A stretch of 64,000 nt of DNA from Chryseobacterium sp. MYb264 (GCF_035974275.1 NZ_CP142422.1:4836001-4900000), one strand, 5' to 3'; shown: positions 50,960 to 60,180, counted from the stretch's first letter. The notes: generated from the sequence alone by a model not told the origin. A program made the numbers and translations.

Positions 50960-52264
50960 TTAACCTAAAACTTCAACCAACTTTTTAGTTAAATTCCTCC
51001 TTGAAAACTGATCAATATTCTCTGTGTTTTCCGAAAGATTACCACTCTTCCACAGATCAAATTTTTCTAAAATAAACTCTTTTATGTTTTCAGAATCTGT
51101 ATAAGAAAAATGCTTTCCGGAATTCGTTTCATCTAAAATTTTAGAAACATCCGCCTGATCCGGACCGAAGGAGATAATTTGTTTCCCCGTTGCCAGATAT
51201 TCAAATATTTTTCCGGGAATAATTCCTTTGGAAGATTCATTAGGGAAATTGGTGATCAGTAAAAGTGAAGAGTTTGCCATTTCGTCAATGGCTTTGTCAT
51301 GAGATAAATATCCTAAATTGACAATATTGTTTTTTACACTTGAACTCTCAATTTCTCGTAAAATTTTATCATCAATTCTTCCAACAAATTTTAAACTGAA
51401 ATTATCGGCAAAATCAGTGTTTGTTTTTACTAAATCATTTAGTGCTTTCCAAAGATTTTCAGGATTTCTCAATTGCTCTAGAACTCCGATATAACTTAGA
51501 GTGAACTTGGGTTTGAGGGTTTGAGGGGTTGAGGTTTTTAGAGTTTTTGTGTTTGCGTCTGTTTCGTCAAAACCGTTGGTGATGCAAATGGCATTTGCTC
51601 CGTTTTTACGGAAATTTTCTGCATCGGTATAGCTTGTCGCTAAAGTAATATCTGCAGTTTTGAAAACATCACTTTCAAGCTGACGATGTTTTTTATCTGA
51701 ACTTTTAGTGAGTTTTAAATGTTTATAATAAGAAATTTCTGTCCATGGATCACGGAAATCGGCAATCCATTTTAAATTCGGAAGTTTCTTTTTTAAATGT
51801 AAACCAATCAGATGCAAAGAATGCGGCGGCCCTGAAGTAACCACAACATCAATTTTATTTTCCTGCAAATATTTTTCTAAAAACTGAGTGGAAGGTTTTA
51901 CCCAAAAAACTCGCGCATCGGGAATAAAAAAGTTGCCTCTTACCCAAATCGAAAGTTTAGATTTCCAATTTTGATTTTTCCCAACATCAAACTGTCCCGC
52001 TTTAAACTTTTTATTACTTTTATTAAGTTTTTCAGCCAGTTGATAAGGTTCCCAAATCTTGGTTTTTACTATTTCAAGATCTTTAGGAACATCTTTCATC
52101 AGGCTTTCATCCAACAAAGGATAGCTCGGATTTTCTGGGGTAAAAATGATCGGTTTCCAGCCGAACTCAGGTAAATATTTTGCAAACTTCAACCACCTTT
52201 GAACACCAGGACCTCCCGCAGGAGGCCAGTAATAGGTGATGATTAAGATTTTTCTTTGTTCCAT
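50960..52264 (-). CDS. GT4-like glycosyltransferase
   Basis: 434 residues from ATG 52264; the TTG at 52291 is less likely. KILIITYYWPPAGGPGVQRW is the typical N-terminal nucleotide-side start (PPxGGPGVxR), and the C-terminal half has the GT-B motifs ITNGFDETD, IGVLEQLRNPENLWKALND, LLITNFPNESSKGIIPGKIF and EYLATGKQIISFGP, where the Glu-x7-Glu-like pattern lies around the KIFEYLA. Retaining GT4 enzymes transfer sugars from nucleotide donors to lipids or glycans; acceptor unknown. The stretch NTKTLKTSTPQTLKPKFTLS (residues about 235-255) is low complexity and derives from an intergenic repeat (see findings). The GxxExxY gene lies 99 bp upstream. Confidence 0.87.
   Translation of the reverse strand: MEQRKILIITYYWPPAGGPGVQRWLKFAKYLPEFGWKPIIFTPENPSYPLLDESLMKDVPKDLEIVKTKIWEPYQLAEKLNKSNKKFKAGQFDVGKNQNWKSKLSIWVRGNFFIPDARVFWVKPSTQFLEKYLQENKIDVVVTSGPPHSLHLIGLHLKKKLPNLKWIADFRDPWTEISYYKHLKLTKSSDKKHRQLESDVFKTADITLATSYTDAENFRKNGANAICITNGFDETDANTKTLKTSTPQTLKPKFTLSYIGVLEQLRNPENLWKALNDLVKTNTDFADNFSLKFVGRIDDKILREIESSSVKNNIVNLGYLSHDKAIDEMANSSLLLITNFPNESSKGIIPGKIFEYLATGKQIISFGPDQADVSKILDETNSGKHFSYTDSENIKEFILEKFDLWKSGNLSENTENIDQFSRRNLTKKLVEVLG
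51507..51553. repeat. Low-complexity repeat inside the glycosyltransferase gene
   Basis: On the minus strand it reads aaaactctaaaaacctcaac then ccctcaaaccctcaaaccc. It closely matches the intergenic sequence at 55691-55722 (aaactctaaaaccctcagac, then tctcaaaccc). It is in frame and adds about 16 residues. Confidence 0.7.
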
Positions 52265-52363
52265 TATTTTTTTTAGCCGCAAAAGAAGCAAAAGATTATT
52301 GTTTGTTTTTAGTTTTTCAAAAGAAAGTAATATAGTGTAGTTATTTATTAACTATTTAAAAAC

Positions 52364-52771
52364 TTAATCATATTGATCAAAATATTTATTTATAAAAGTT
52401 TCCTGCCCAAAATGATAAATGTTTTTTACATTAAAATTCACTAAAATACCTTTAGGAACTTTTAGTACATTCATATAATTAAGGATTTGAGATTTGTGAA
52501 TTTCTAAAAGATAAGAGACTGATTTTATTTCGAGAACAATTAAATTTTCAATTAAGAAATCACATTTAAAATCACAATGTAAATATTCATCTTTATAAAT
52601 AACTGGTATTACAAATTCAGATTTATATTCAAAATTTCTTAATTTAAATTCTTTTTCTAAAGCTTTATGATATACTATTTCAGATAAACCAGTACCTAAA
52701 ATTTTATGGACTTCAATGCAAGCACCATTTATTTTATAGGTAAGATCTGTAATATATTTTTGAGTAATCAT
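52364..52771 (-). CDS. GxxExxY-family protein
   Basis: 135 residues. The name-giving motif is GTGLSEIVYHKALEKE (residues about 26-41: G-L-S-E-I-V-Y), and DFLIENLIVLEIKSV carries the acidic and Lys residues of a PD-(D/E)XK nuclease-like core. The end PKGILVNFNVKNIYH is also typical. The family is common in Bacteroidota, sometimes next to RNA or 23S-linked elements; its function is not established, though a nuclease fold is predicted. Most copies are scattered single genes, and this one lies between the glycosyltransferase and yfhO genes on the same strand. Confidence 0.87.
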   Translation of the reverse strand: MITQKYITDLTYKINGACIEVHKILGTGLSEIVYHKALEKEFKLRNFEYKSEFVIPVIYKDEYLHCDFKCDFLIENLIVLEIKSVSYLLEIHKSQILNYMNVLKVPKGILVNFNVKNIYHFGQETFINKYFDQYD

Positions 52772-52802
52772 TTAAACAAAGCTTTTTTTAACTTTTGAAT
52801 TA

Positions 52803-55337
52803 CTAAATATTCTCTGCTTTACTTTTGTCTCTTTTGCGGTAAAGAAAATAAATTCCAAAGCCGCTTAACGCAATGAATAAACCGAAGCAAAGAAGCGAGA
52901 TCCATTTTCCTTTTTCAATCACTTCCGGTTCAAAGATCATTCTGATACTGTGATTTCCAGCAGGAACGTGAACGGCACGAAGCAAATAATCTGCTTTGAT
53001 GTAAGGAACTTCTTTTTCATCCACAAACATTTTCCAGCCATGAGGATAATAAATCTCTGAAAATACAGCCAATTGCGGAGTTTTAGATTGAGATTTAAAT
53101 TCTAATTCGTTCGGTTGGTATTTCGTTAAATTAATGAAAGCGGTAGAATCTGCCTGCACCGTCTTTCCATTGAAATATTCTTTGTCTGCAGCGGAAATCA
53201 CCGCTGTTTTTTTATTATCAATATCGCCAATCGCCTTAATTTCCTGATTGGGAGTTTCTACAAATTTCAGGTCGCTTACAAACCATGCATTTCCGTTGGC
53301 TTTAGGATTGGGAACAACCTGTGGCTGCTCCGGTCCACCGAAGATCATGTATTTTGTATTTAACAAATTTAGGATTTTCGGAGTTTTCACACTATCCATA
53401 CTGGAAAGGTATTCATTCAGTAAATCGTCGTATCTTCTCAGTTTCACCGCGTGATAACCACCAATCGAAGCTTTGAAATAAGAGGTATTGGTTTCGCTTG
53501 TCGTTCCTAAAGTCTGGTTGTAGATTCTGTAGTGCTTTTTATCTTTATCGGCGATGGTTTCCAAAGTTTTATTAATGTTTACCGTCGATAGAATAGATTC
53601 TAAATTGGGGTTACCCTGAACTTTTTCAACCAATAATTCTGAACTTTCCGTTTGAAAAGGATTTTCAGCAAAGATCTTGTCTACATAATTATCATCATTC
53701 AGATACCGTTTATTTACCGTCCATAAATCAAATAAACTTACCACTCCGATAATGACTAAAGCGATGTTCTGACTTAATTTCTGTTTTAAAACCATAAATA
53801 AAGCTGCCGCTGCAATCGCAACGTAAATAAATGCTTTAATAGCATCTATTCTAAACAGTTTGAATCTTTCATCCACTAAATAATCCAGCAGGAAAGGAGG
53901 GAAGTATGTTTTTTCGTTTTCTGTGTGGAAACCTAGTAAAGATTTCCCTAAAACTAAAAGAATTAATAATAAACCTAATGTTCCACCGCTAACATATATC
54001 AGGATTTTCTGCTTGTATTCCTGAGTCAGTTTTTCATCGGTGAAAAACCGGTAAAGCCCCACTATCGCGATTAATGGGAATAATAATTCCACAACTACCA
54101 ATATCGAAGAGGGTGCTCTGAATTTGTTATAAAAAGGGACGAAATCAATAAAGAAATCCGATAAAGGCATAAAGTTGCTACCCCAAGCCAGCAAAATGGT
54201 CAAAATAGACGCTCCTAAAACCCAGTAACGGTATTTTTTCCAGGCAAAAAAGAATCCTAAAAGTGCTAAGAAACAAACAATGGCTCCCTGATAAGCAGGT
54301 CCGGAAGTTCCCGGCTGATCGCCCCAATAGGTTACTCCACTGAATCCTTTAGAGATCCTGTCCATCTCAGCCTGCGAACCTACATTTTCCTGAACGAGTT
54401 CCTGAACTCTGTTCATCATCTCTTTACCTTCAGGTTCCTGACTTCCGCCACCCATTAATCTCGGAATGAACAGGTTTAGTGTTTCCAACTGTCCGTAGCT
54501 CCACATCAGCATACTTTCTTTATCCATCCCGGAATTTCCTTCTGTATGACTGTCGTTGGTTAAAATTTGCTTTCCACGAACGGTTTCTTTTACATATTCA
54601 GAATTGGCCATGATCCTCTGAGAATTCATACCAACTCCGATGATAGCTGAAGCAGCGATAATTCCTGAAGAAATTAAAAAATGCTTCATTGGTGTTTTTT
54701 TCTGAATCGCTCTGATCAGTTCAGATAAGAATAAAAATCCTAAAGCGATGAAAAGATAGTAGGTCATCTGCGGATGGTTGGCCGCAATCTGAAGCCCCAT
54801 AAATAGAGTGGTGACAATAAATCCCCAGATATAACTTTTCCTGATATACACCAGTAAAATTCCGGCTAAAAGTGGTGCGAAATACTCAATGGTATTTACT
54901 TTTCCGTTGTGTCCCGCTGCAATAATAATGTAAAAATAAGTGGAAAGCCCGAAAAAGGTTGCTCCGAGAAGCGCATATTTCCAGTTTCTGACTGCCACCA
55001 TTCCCAAAAGGAAGAACCCGGCAAAAAGTAAAAAAAGATAATTAACCGGTCTTGGAAGAAAGTTCAGGTAGCTGTCGACCTGCTTGATGATATCGCCCTC
55101 GAAGCGGCTTCCCATCTGATAAGTGGGCATTCCCCCAAACATGGAATCACTCCAGTAGGTTTCTTTTCCGTAGTTTGCTCTATAATCTAAAAGCTCTTTG
55201 GCACCCCCTCTGTACTGAACGATGTCGTGCTGGAAAAGCTGTTTTCCTGAAAAAACAGGAGTGGAATATAAAAATGCTAAAACTATAAATACAACTAATG
55301 AAATTGCAATATATATTAAGTTTTTATTTTTCGCCAT
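52803..55337 (-). CDS. YfhO-family membrane protein (GT-C-like)
   Basis: 844 residues. About a dozen membrane helices run from the N-terminus (LIYIAISLVVFIVLAFLYS) through the middle, then a soluble domain of about 250 residues from around 560, and one C-terminal helix (WISLLCFGLFIALSGFGIYF). Family motifs are HDIVQYRGGAKELLDYRA, DSMFGGMPTYQMG, AAGHNGKVNTIEYFAP and YYPHGWKMFVDEKEVPYI. GT-C-like folds suggest a lipid-linked sugar transferase; in Bacillus YfhO relatives are linked to lipoteichoic acid glycosylation. It lies downstream of the small DUF4834 gene by 33 bp and upstream of the GxxExxY gene by 31 bp, so the three may share a transcript with the glycosyltransferase. Confidence 0.88.
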   Translation of the reverse strand: MAKNKNLIYIAISLVVFIVLAFLYSTPVFSGKQLFQHDIVQYRGGAKELLDYRANYGKETYWSDSMFGGMPTYQMGSRFEGDIIKQVDSYLNFLPRPVNYLFLLFAGFFLLGMVAVRNWKYALLGATFFGLSTYFYIIIAAGHNGKVNTIEYFAPLLAGILLVYIRKSYIWGFIVTTLFMGLQIAANHPQMTYYLFIALGFLFLSELIRAIQKKTPMKHFLISSGIIAASAIIGVGMNSQRIMANSEYVKETVRGKQILTNDSHTEGNSGMDKESMLMWSYGQLETLNLFIPRLMGGGSQEPEGKEMMNRVQELVQENVGSQAEMDRISKGFSGVTYWGDQPGTSGPAYQGAIVCFLALLGFFFAWKKYRYWVLGASILTILLAWGSNFMPLSDFFIDFVPFYNKFRAPSSILVVVELLFPLIAIVGLYRFFTDEKLTQEYKQKILIYVSGGTLGLLLILLVLGKSLLGFHTENEKTYFPPFLLDYLVDERFKLFRIDAIKAFIYVAIAAAALFMVLKQKLSQNIALVIIGVVSLFDLWTVNKRYLNDDNYVDKIFAENPFQTESSELLVEKVQGNPNLESILSTVNINKTLETIADKDKKHYRIYNQTLGTTSETNTSYFKASIGGYHAVKLRRYDDLLNEYLSSMDSVKTPKILNLLNTKYMIFGGPEQPQVVPNPKANGNAWFVSDLKFVETPNQEIKAIGDIDNKKTAVISAADKEYFNGKTVQADSTAFINLTKYQPNELEFKSQSKTPQLAVFSEIYYPHGWKMFVDEKEVPYIKADYLLRAVHVPAGNHSIRMIFEPEVIEKGKWISLLCFGLFIALSGFGIYFLYRKRDKSKAENI

Positions 55338-55370
55338 GTTAATGGTTATTATCTTTTTATTTTTCTGGTT

Positions 55371-55598
55371 TTACCTTTTGTCTTTGGTTTCTTTTACCTC
55401 TTCATAGTCCACAGTTTCTGCGTCCCACTTTAAATTTTGATTGGTACTCTTGTTCGAGTGTATATCCTGCTGACTGTTATTCTGATTGTTGTTATTAAAC
55501 CTGTAACTGTAAAAGGTTTTAAAGAAAATTCTTTTCAGAATATTCCACACAAAAAAAATAATAATCGCGGTAAGTACCAACTCAAGAATGTACTTCAT
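55371..55598 (-). CDS. DUF4834 family small membrane protein
   Basis: 75 residues: an N-terminal membrane helix (YILELVLTAIIIFFVWNILK), a basic, aromatic stretch (RIFFKTFYSYRF), an Asn/Gln-rich linker and an acidic tail (WDAETVDYEEVKETKD). This is the DUF4834 arrangement known from Bacteroidota, where the gene sits just upstream of yfhO, as here. No function is known. Confidence 0.85.
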   Translation of the reverse strand: MKYILELVLTAIIIFFVWNILKRIFFKTFYSYRFNNNNQNNSQQDIHSNKSTNQNLKWDAETVDYEEVKETKDKR

Positions 55599-55755
55599 AA
55601 TTTTTTATTTTGTTTAAAGTTGAGGGAATCTGGTTTTTAGTTGCTGGTTTATAGTTGATAGTTGTTGGTTTTTAGTTTAATATAAACATACAAACTCTAA
55701 AACCCTCAGACTCTCAAACCCAATAACCTCTTCACTCAAAAACCTCCCTTTTCTC

Positions 55756-56805
55756 TTATTTTCCTGACGGATTTACCATGACAGAAGAATTAGAAACACT
55801 TTTCATGGACTGAGATTGTTTTCCGTCTGAAATGGTTTCAATCTGCGTTGTTTTTACGCTGATGTTCTGATTGGTGATCCATCCTGTATTTTCGTCAAAT
55901 TTAATGGTTCCGTTTTGTGCCAGTTCGCTACTCAGACTGTGCGTAATCCCTCCATCGGTTTTCTTTTCAGTCTTTTTAGGAATCCCCCCTGTCACAGAAA
56001 TTTCAGCCACGCCGTTTCCTAGGCTTTTCAAAACATAGTTTGAAGTTACCTTTACAGAACCGCTCGGGTCTGCATTTTCAGAGTTAGACCATTTTTCACC
56101 CACTTTTACTCCTTTTTTAGGAATAATCGTCAGATTTTTGCTGAATTGATCTTTTAGTACTTTTTCGTTAAAGCTTTCTTTAAGACTGGCAACTACGCTT
56201 TCTCTCTGGTTTTTATCTTTTACCACTGCGCTCAGAGACTTAGAAACTTTTGCATAAACGGCATCAAAACCTGTGATCGAAATTACATTTCCTTTCGTAT
56301 CCATTTTCATGTCCAGCTTATTTCCTGTAAGAGCTTTGTTGATGTTCCAGATCATTTTAAGATCATCTTCCTTCGGTTCAGGCAATTTCGTATCAACAAT
56401 AAGCGTTTTTCCCTGTGCAGATTGAGAATTTCTTTTTCCGACAAGATTTAAGGTCATGTCATATACATTTCCTTTGATATCATTTACAGTGAAAGACATT
56501 TCGTCTGTTGCTTCACTTGTTCCGTTCATGGTTTTTCCCTGAGGATCCGTCATTGTTTTGGTATCTCTCTGATACGTTGTTAAAGGATAGGTTTTTCCTT
56601 TTTCCAATTTAAAACTTTGAGTAATCACACCCGCTGAATCCTTGATCGCAGGATTGGCCTCTACTTTTGCTACAGAATCAGCCGGAACTTCTACGGTTAC
56701 CGTTTTTCCTGTTTTCGGATCTACTTTTGTTACTTTTGCCGTTTCTTTTTTACAAGAAACCAAAGCCATTGTTGAGATAAGTGCTACCGCTGCAATATTT
56801 TTCAT
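55756..56805 (-). CDS. Lipoprotein, DUF6263-like
   Basis: 349 residues with a lipoprotein signal (IAAVALISTMALVSCKKET, lipobox LVSC). The mature protein has a Lys/Val-rich linker (VTKVDPKTGKTVTVEVPADS), then a beta-rich domain with KGKTYPLTTYQRDTKTMTD, GTSEATDEMSFTVNDIKG and MTLNLVGKRNSQSAQGKTL, LKSLGNGVAEISVTGGI. The pattern of repeated threonine/serine strands fits the DUF6263 proteins of Bacteroidota, but I give the family only as likely. Its function is unknown. It follows rlmB on the same strand by 55 bp. Confidence 0.75.
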   Translation of the reverse strand: MKNIAAVALISTMALVSCKKETAKVTKVDPKTGKTVTVEVPADSVAKVEANPAIKDSAGVITQSFKLEKGKTYPLTTYQRDTKTMTDPQGKTMNGTSEATDEMSFTVNDIKGNVYDMTLNLVGKRNSQSAQGKTLIVDTKLPEPKEDDLKMIWNINKALTGNKLDMKMDTKGNVISITGFDAVYAKVSKSLSAVVKDKNQRESVVASLKESFNEKVLKDQFSKNLTIIPKKGVKVGEKWSNSENADPSGSVKVTSNYVLKSLGNGVAEISVTGGIPKKTEKKTDGGITHSLSSELAQNGTIKFDENTGWITNQNISVKTTQIETISDGKQSQSMKSVSNSSVMVNPSGK

Positions 56806-56860
56806 TTGAATTTTTTTAATTTTATTTTTACTACTTTTTCTTAATAGGTTTTCTGCAATA

Positions 56861-57610
56861 TTATGGATTCGGAGCTGCAGTTATTTTCTGTCTTACTGCT
56901 TCATATAAAATCGCTCCACATGCTACAGAAACGTTCAGAGACTGAGTTTTACCTTCAATCGGAAGTTTTATTTTTTCATCCGCATGATGAAGGACTTCTT
57001 TAGAAATTCCCGTTTCCTCGTTACCCATTACAATGGCGCAAGGCTCTTTGAAATCAACATCATAAATCATTTTTTGAGCCTTTTCACTGGCTGCAAATAC
57101 AGAAATTCCGCTTTGCTGAAGAAAATCAACCACGTGAGCCAGATTCGGTTCTTTACATATTTTAATATTATAAAGGGCTCCTGCTGAAGTTTTTATAGCA
57201 TCAGAATTAATTGGGGCTCCTCCTTTCTCAGGAATAATGACGGCATCTACTCCTACGCATTCTGCAGTTCTGCAAATCGCTCCGAAGTTTCTAACGTCTG
57301 TTAATCTGTCCAGGATCAATAAAAACGGAGTTTTTCCTTCTTCAAATAATTGCGGTACAATATCTTCGATCTTGTGAAAAGGAACATCCGAAATAAATGC
57401 AACGACACCCTGGTGATTTTTTCTTGTAAAACGGTTCAGTTTTTCAACCGGAACATAGTTGGGACGGATTTTATTTTTGGCTAGAATGGTCTTCAATTCT
57501 GCATAAATATCCCCCTGTAATGCATTCTGCACGAAAACCTTGTCGATTGTTTTTCCTGCTTCAATAGCTTCAATTACGGGACGGAGCCCGAAAATAAAAT
57601 CGTCTTTCAT
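56861..57610 (-). CDS. rlmB: 23S rRNA (guanosine-2'-O-)-methyltransferase, TrmH/RlmB type
   Basis: 249 residues from ATG 57610 (MKDDFIFGLRPVIEAIEAGK); an upstream ATG would add nine residues but falls outside the family start. The SpoU N-terminal domain (FVQNALQGDIYAELKTIL, IRPNYVPVEKLNRFTRKNHQ) is followed by the SPOUT knot: LILDRLTDVRNFGAICRTAE, IVMGNEETGISKEVLHHADE and KLPIEGKTQSLNVSVACGAI. The layout with substrate-binding domain and GNEETGI is that of RlmB, which methylates G2251. The TrmH name is the alternative. A four-helix-bundle protein gene lies upstream. Confidence 0.87.
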   Translation of the reverse strand: MKDDFIFGLRPVIEAIEAGKTIDKVFVQNALQGDIYAELKTILAKNKIRPNYVPVEKLNRFTRKNHQGVVAFISDVPFHKIEDIVPQLFEEGKTPFLLILDRLTDVRNFGAICRTAECVGVDAVIIPEKGGAPINSDAIKTSAGALYNIKICKEPNLAHVVDFLQQSGISVFAASEKAQKMIYDVDFKEPCAIVMGNEETGISKEVLHHADEKIKLPIEGKTQSLNVSVACGAILYEAVRQKITAAPNP

Positions 57611-57654
57611 TGAGTAAGTTTTATATTTAAGGTTCAAAGTTTAATGTTTCAAGC

Positions 57655-58047
57655 TTAAGGCTTGTACTTTGTTCCTTTTAAATCTGTTATATTTAAATAT
57701 TTAATAAATGAAGCAATTTTCTTGCTTAATAATTCTGTTTTTTCTTTTAAAGCTTCAAATTTTTCCTCTGAAATAAAATTCCTGCCAAAAACCCGATATA
57801 GTTGTGATCTTGTTTCTCCGCAAGATGCTTTGGCAATTGATAAAAATTGAATAAATTCTCTGTTGCCGTTTCTTTCAAATCCCTCCGCGATGTTGTCCAT
57901 AGTTGATCCCGAAGAACTATCTATTTGATTACAAAGTTTAAAATTATTTTTGAGATTGGTAAATTGTATGATTTGATAGATTTCATTACACAATTCACGT
58001 GATAATTTCCATATTTCTAAATCTTCACATCTATTGATTGTTGCCAT
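57655..58047 (-). CDS. Four-helix-bundle protein (23S rRNA IVS type)
   Basis: 130 residues, helical throughout. [37 protein letters not shown] and [20 protein letters not shown] are the usual blocks of the S23/IVS family, in which the middle motif reads QxxRAAxSIxxNIAEG; here [13 protein letters not shown]. In other bacteria such ORFs lie in intervening sequences of 23S rRNA; most are elsewhere in the genome, as here. Function unknown. It lies 44 bp upstream of rlmB on the same strand. Confidence 0.9.
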   Translation of the reverse strand: MATINRCEDLEIWKLSRELCNEIYQIIQFTNLKNNFKLCNQIDSSSGSTMDNIAEGFERNGNREFIQFLSIAKASCGETRSQLYRVFGRNFISEEKFEALKEKTELLSKKIASFIKYLNITDLKGTKYKP

Positions 58048-58068
58048 AAACCTTGAATTTTAAACAAA

Positions 58069-58539
58069 CTAATATTTTTCCCCTAAAATCGCTCTTTTCT
58101 GTGCCATTGCATAGCCATAATGCAGGCTTTCATGCATGTTGTTGAAGATAATCGCATCCTGAATACTTTTAAGATCCATTCCAAAACTTGTGGTGTAGGG
58201 GGTGTAATCTGAAAAGAAATCGCTGTCATAATCCTTCATTAATATCTTTGAGGTTTCTGTCAGTAAAAACTCAAGATCTTCCACTTCTGACTTCTGAACA
58301 TCCAAATTAGGAAGAGTTCCTTTTTTGTAAGTCTCAATCCAGTATTTATCAATTCTGAACGGGTTCCCGCTCAGGTAATAGTGCAAAAGCTGCTGAGTGG
58401 CAACCGTATGGGCGATATTCCAGTAAATATTATTATTAAAACCGTCCGGAATCAGCAGAAGATCTTCATGTGAAGTGTTCTGTAAAATTTCCAAAAGGTT
58501 TCTTCTTACTTGTCTGTGAGCTTGAAAATGATAATTCAT
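58069..58539 (-). CDS. DinB-family putative metalloenzyme
   Basis: 156 residues of four-helix-bundle type. The three metal-binding His of the DinB/YfiT fold fit WNIAHTVATQQLLHYYL near residue 46 and NMHESLHYGYAMAQ near 134. In this family such proteins may act as thiol-S-transferases with bacillithiol or mycothiol, but the exact activity is not predictable. A -7 box on the minus strand (TATTTTTG, 58560-58567) lies 20 bp upstream. Confidence 0.83.
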   Translation of the reverse strand: MNYHFQAHRQVRRNLLEILQNTSHEDLLLIPDGFNNNIYWNIAHTVATQQLLHYYLSGNPFRIDKYWIETYKKGTLPNLDVQKSEVEDLEFLLTETSKILMKDYDSDFFSDYTPYTTSFGMDLKSIQDAIIFNNMHESLHYGYAMAQKRAILGEKY

Positions 58540-58559
58540 TTTGCAAAATTTTTAATCAC

Positions 58560-58567
58560 CAAAAATA
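58560..58567 (-). promoter_or_regulatory. Promoter -7 box for the DinB-family gene
   Basis: TATTTTTG on the minus strand, exact TAnnTTTG, 20 bp before ATG 58539. Confidence 0.5.
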
Positions 58568-58754
58568 GTTTAATAAACTGGAAATGACAATTTTTTAGGC
58601 CTGAGATTGGTGTGGAAATTATTCACCACAGTATTTTTCAAAGAGATAAATGTTAAAGAAACTTTTCCCGATTCCTATCTTTAGGCAGGAAATTTTGTTA
58701 AAATGAATACGATACAAATTTTAAATAAATTTTACTTAAAACACGGTGAAATAA

Positions 58755-58792
58755 AAATACCTCCCTTGAATTGTGTTCAAAAAGAGGTATTT
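58755..58792 (-). terminator. Terminator after the PNGase F-like gene
   Basis: AAATACCTC (58755-58763) and GAGGTATTT (58784-58792), with an inner TTGAA / TTCAA stem; on the minus strand it ends in TTTT. It lies 24 bp past the stop. Confidence 0.85.
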
Positions 58793-58816
58793 GATTATTT
58801 GAGGATATTCTTTTCC

Positions 58817-60154
58817 TTATTTTTTAACGATCTTATGTTTAAAAGAAGTTCCGTCTTTCAGTGCAATATCCAGAATATAGATTCCTGCGTTAAAGGCAGA
58901 AATATCAATTTTATTTTCTTTGTAACTTTCAGACACTTTTCTTCCGTCAATGCTGTACACTGCTATTGATGCTACATCCACTGCTGATTTTATGTTTACG
59001 TAATCAGAGGTCGGGTTAGGATAAATACTTACATCCACCGTCTTTATATCTTTAACATTCAGGTTGGTGCTGCTTTTGCCCTGCATGTATACTGATAGGT
59101 ATACTTCTCCTTGCTGCTGGTTGAACACAGCAGTCGGAATTGTATGTTTTAAAGTGTGATTTCCGGCAGTCATATTAGCTACTGTAAATTCTCTTACAGG
59201 AACGGAATTTCCAGGGCACCAGTTGTTCCAGGCGGTCCAGCTTGCAAAAGACTGCGGGGTGGTTCCGTAGATGCCGTTACCTTGTGTGTTGTACACACGG
59301 TATGGTTCACAGGAGATTCCTCCCGGTTTATAAGTCAGCACCTGTATATCATCAATATAAGTGTAATTCTGTCTTCTCACATATTCTTCACCACCACTGT
59401 TGGCTCCGTGAGGAGTGGAGATAAGTGAAAAACGTGCATCGGTTACAGCCGCGGGTAAATTGAAGGTTATCAGTCTTACCGTTTCGCCAGGCGAGTCGGT
59501 ACTGTCGTAATTATTAACTCTGTTATAGCTAAGTAAAGGGGTAAGATGGTTATAATCAGTGGGAGTTGCTCCTACGTCCGTTGAGAAGAAGTTAAGTGTT
59601 CCCGAGAAAACATCATTTCTTCCTGAACATCCGCTTACCTGTGTATTGGCTGCATACGGAACGCCAAAAACATCAAGTTCCATGTACATATCATATGTAC
59701 TGCGAAGTGCTGTATCATGGAAAATACTGTATAAATTGCTTAAATTATAAGTAAACGGTACTTCCAGCGGAGCACGGTTTTTATTCATGAATGGGGTAAT
59801 GTATCGGGCTACTTCAATTCTTTTTACATTGGCGTCATCCATCGTGTAGCTTGCTTGGTTCTTAGGAACTAATGCTAAAAAAACTTCTCCTAGTCGGTCG
59901 TAATTATCACAGAGTGCACCGATGGTAACTCTCATGGCAATTTTCGCTTTAAAAGAATCCAGTTCAGCGTCTGCAAGTTTCCTTGCATATCTTGTGTTTC
60001 CCAATCTTATCAACCCGGGAGGAACCGGAGTAGATACCGTTGCTGCATAACCATCATAATAAGTTGCCTGCGACATAAGGTTTAATGCTGTCGTGGTTTG
60101 TGATTGGAAAAGTCCTGCAGATAACAGACTCAGAAAAAGTATTTTTTTATACAT
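58817..60154 (-). CDS. Secreted PNGase F-like glycoamidase with T9SS sorting domain
   Basis: 445 residues from ATG 60154: signal peptide (KKILFLSLLSAGLFQSQ), a domain of about 340 residues resembling PNGase F, and a C-terminal type A sorting domain (VDVSIYPNPTSDYVNI and DISAFNAGIYILDI, end HKIVKK). Compared with PNGase F: LCDNYDRLGEVF (C82, D86) matches CDEWDRY, where Asp60 is the key residue; VARYITPF matches IGRFITPY; MYMELDVFG (E159) matches YTETWL with Glu118; GGEEYVRRQ (E257) matches CAEWCFR with Glu206; CPGNSVPVREFTV matches CPGMAVPTRIDV. All three catalytic acids therefore seem kept. PNGase F releases N-glycans from asparagine. Start chosen because the -7 box at 60173 overlaps the alternative TTG. 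Confidence 0.8.
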   Translation of the reverse strand: MYKKILFLSLLSAGLFQSQTTTALNLMSQATYYDGYAATVSTPVPPGLIRLGNTRYARKLADAELDSFKAKIAMRVTIGALCDNYDRLGEVFLALVPKNQASYTMDDANVKRIEVARYITPFMNKNRAPLEVPFTYNLSNLYSIFHDTALRSTYDMYMELDVFGVPYAANTQVSGCSGRNDVFSGTLNFFSTDVGATPTDYNHLTPLLSYNRVNNYDSTDSPGETVRLITFNLPAAVTDARFSLISTPHGANSGGEEYVRRQNYTYIDDIQVLTYKPGGISCEPYRVYNTQGNGIYGTTPQSFASWTAWNNWCPGNSVPVREFTVANMTAGNHTLKHTIPTAVFNQQQGEVYLSVYMQGKSSTNLNVKDIKTVDVSIYPNPTSDYVNIKSAVDVASIAVYSIDGRKVSESYKENKIDISAFNAGIYILDIALKDGTSFKHKIVKK

Positions 60155-60172
60155 GCTATTGGTATTTGTTTG

Positions 60173-60180
60173 CAAATGTA
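60173..60180 (-). promoter_or_regulatory. Promoter -7 box for the PNGase F-like gene
   Basis: TACATTTG on the minus strand, exact TAnnTTTG, 18 bp before ATG 60154. Confidence 0.6.

Noticed and set aside
58703..58969. Plus-strand ORF at the end of the PNGase F-like gene
   Set aside because: It covers the terminator hairpin and the opposite strand of the sorting domain; a shadow.
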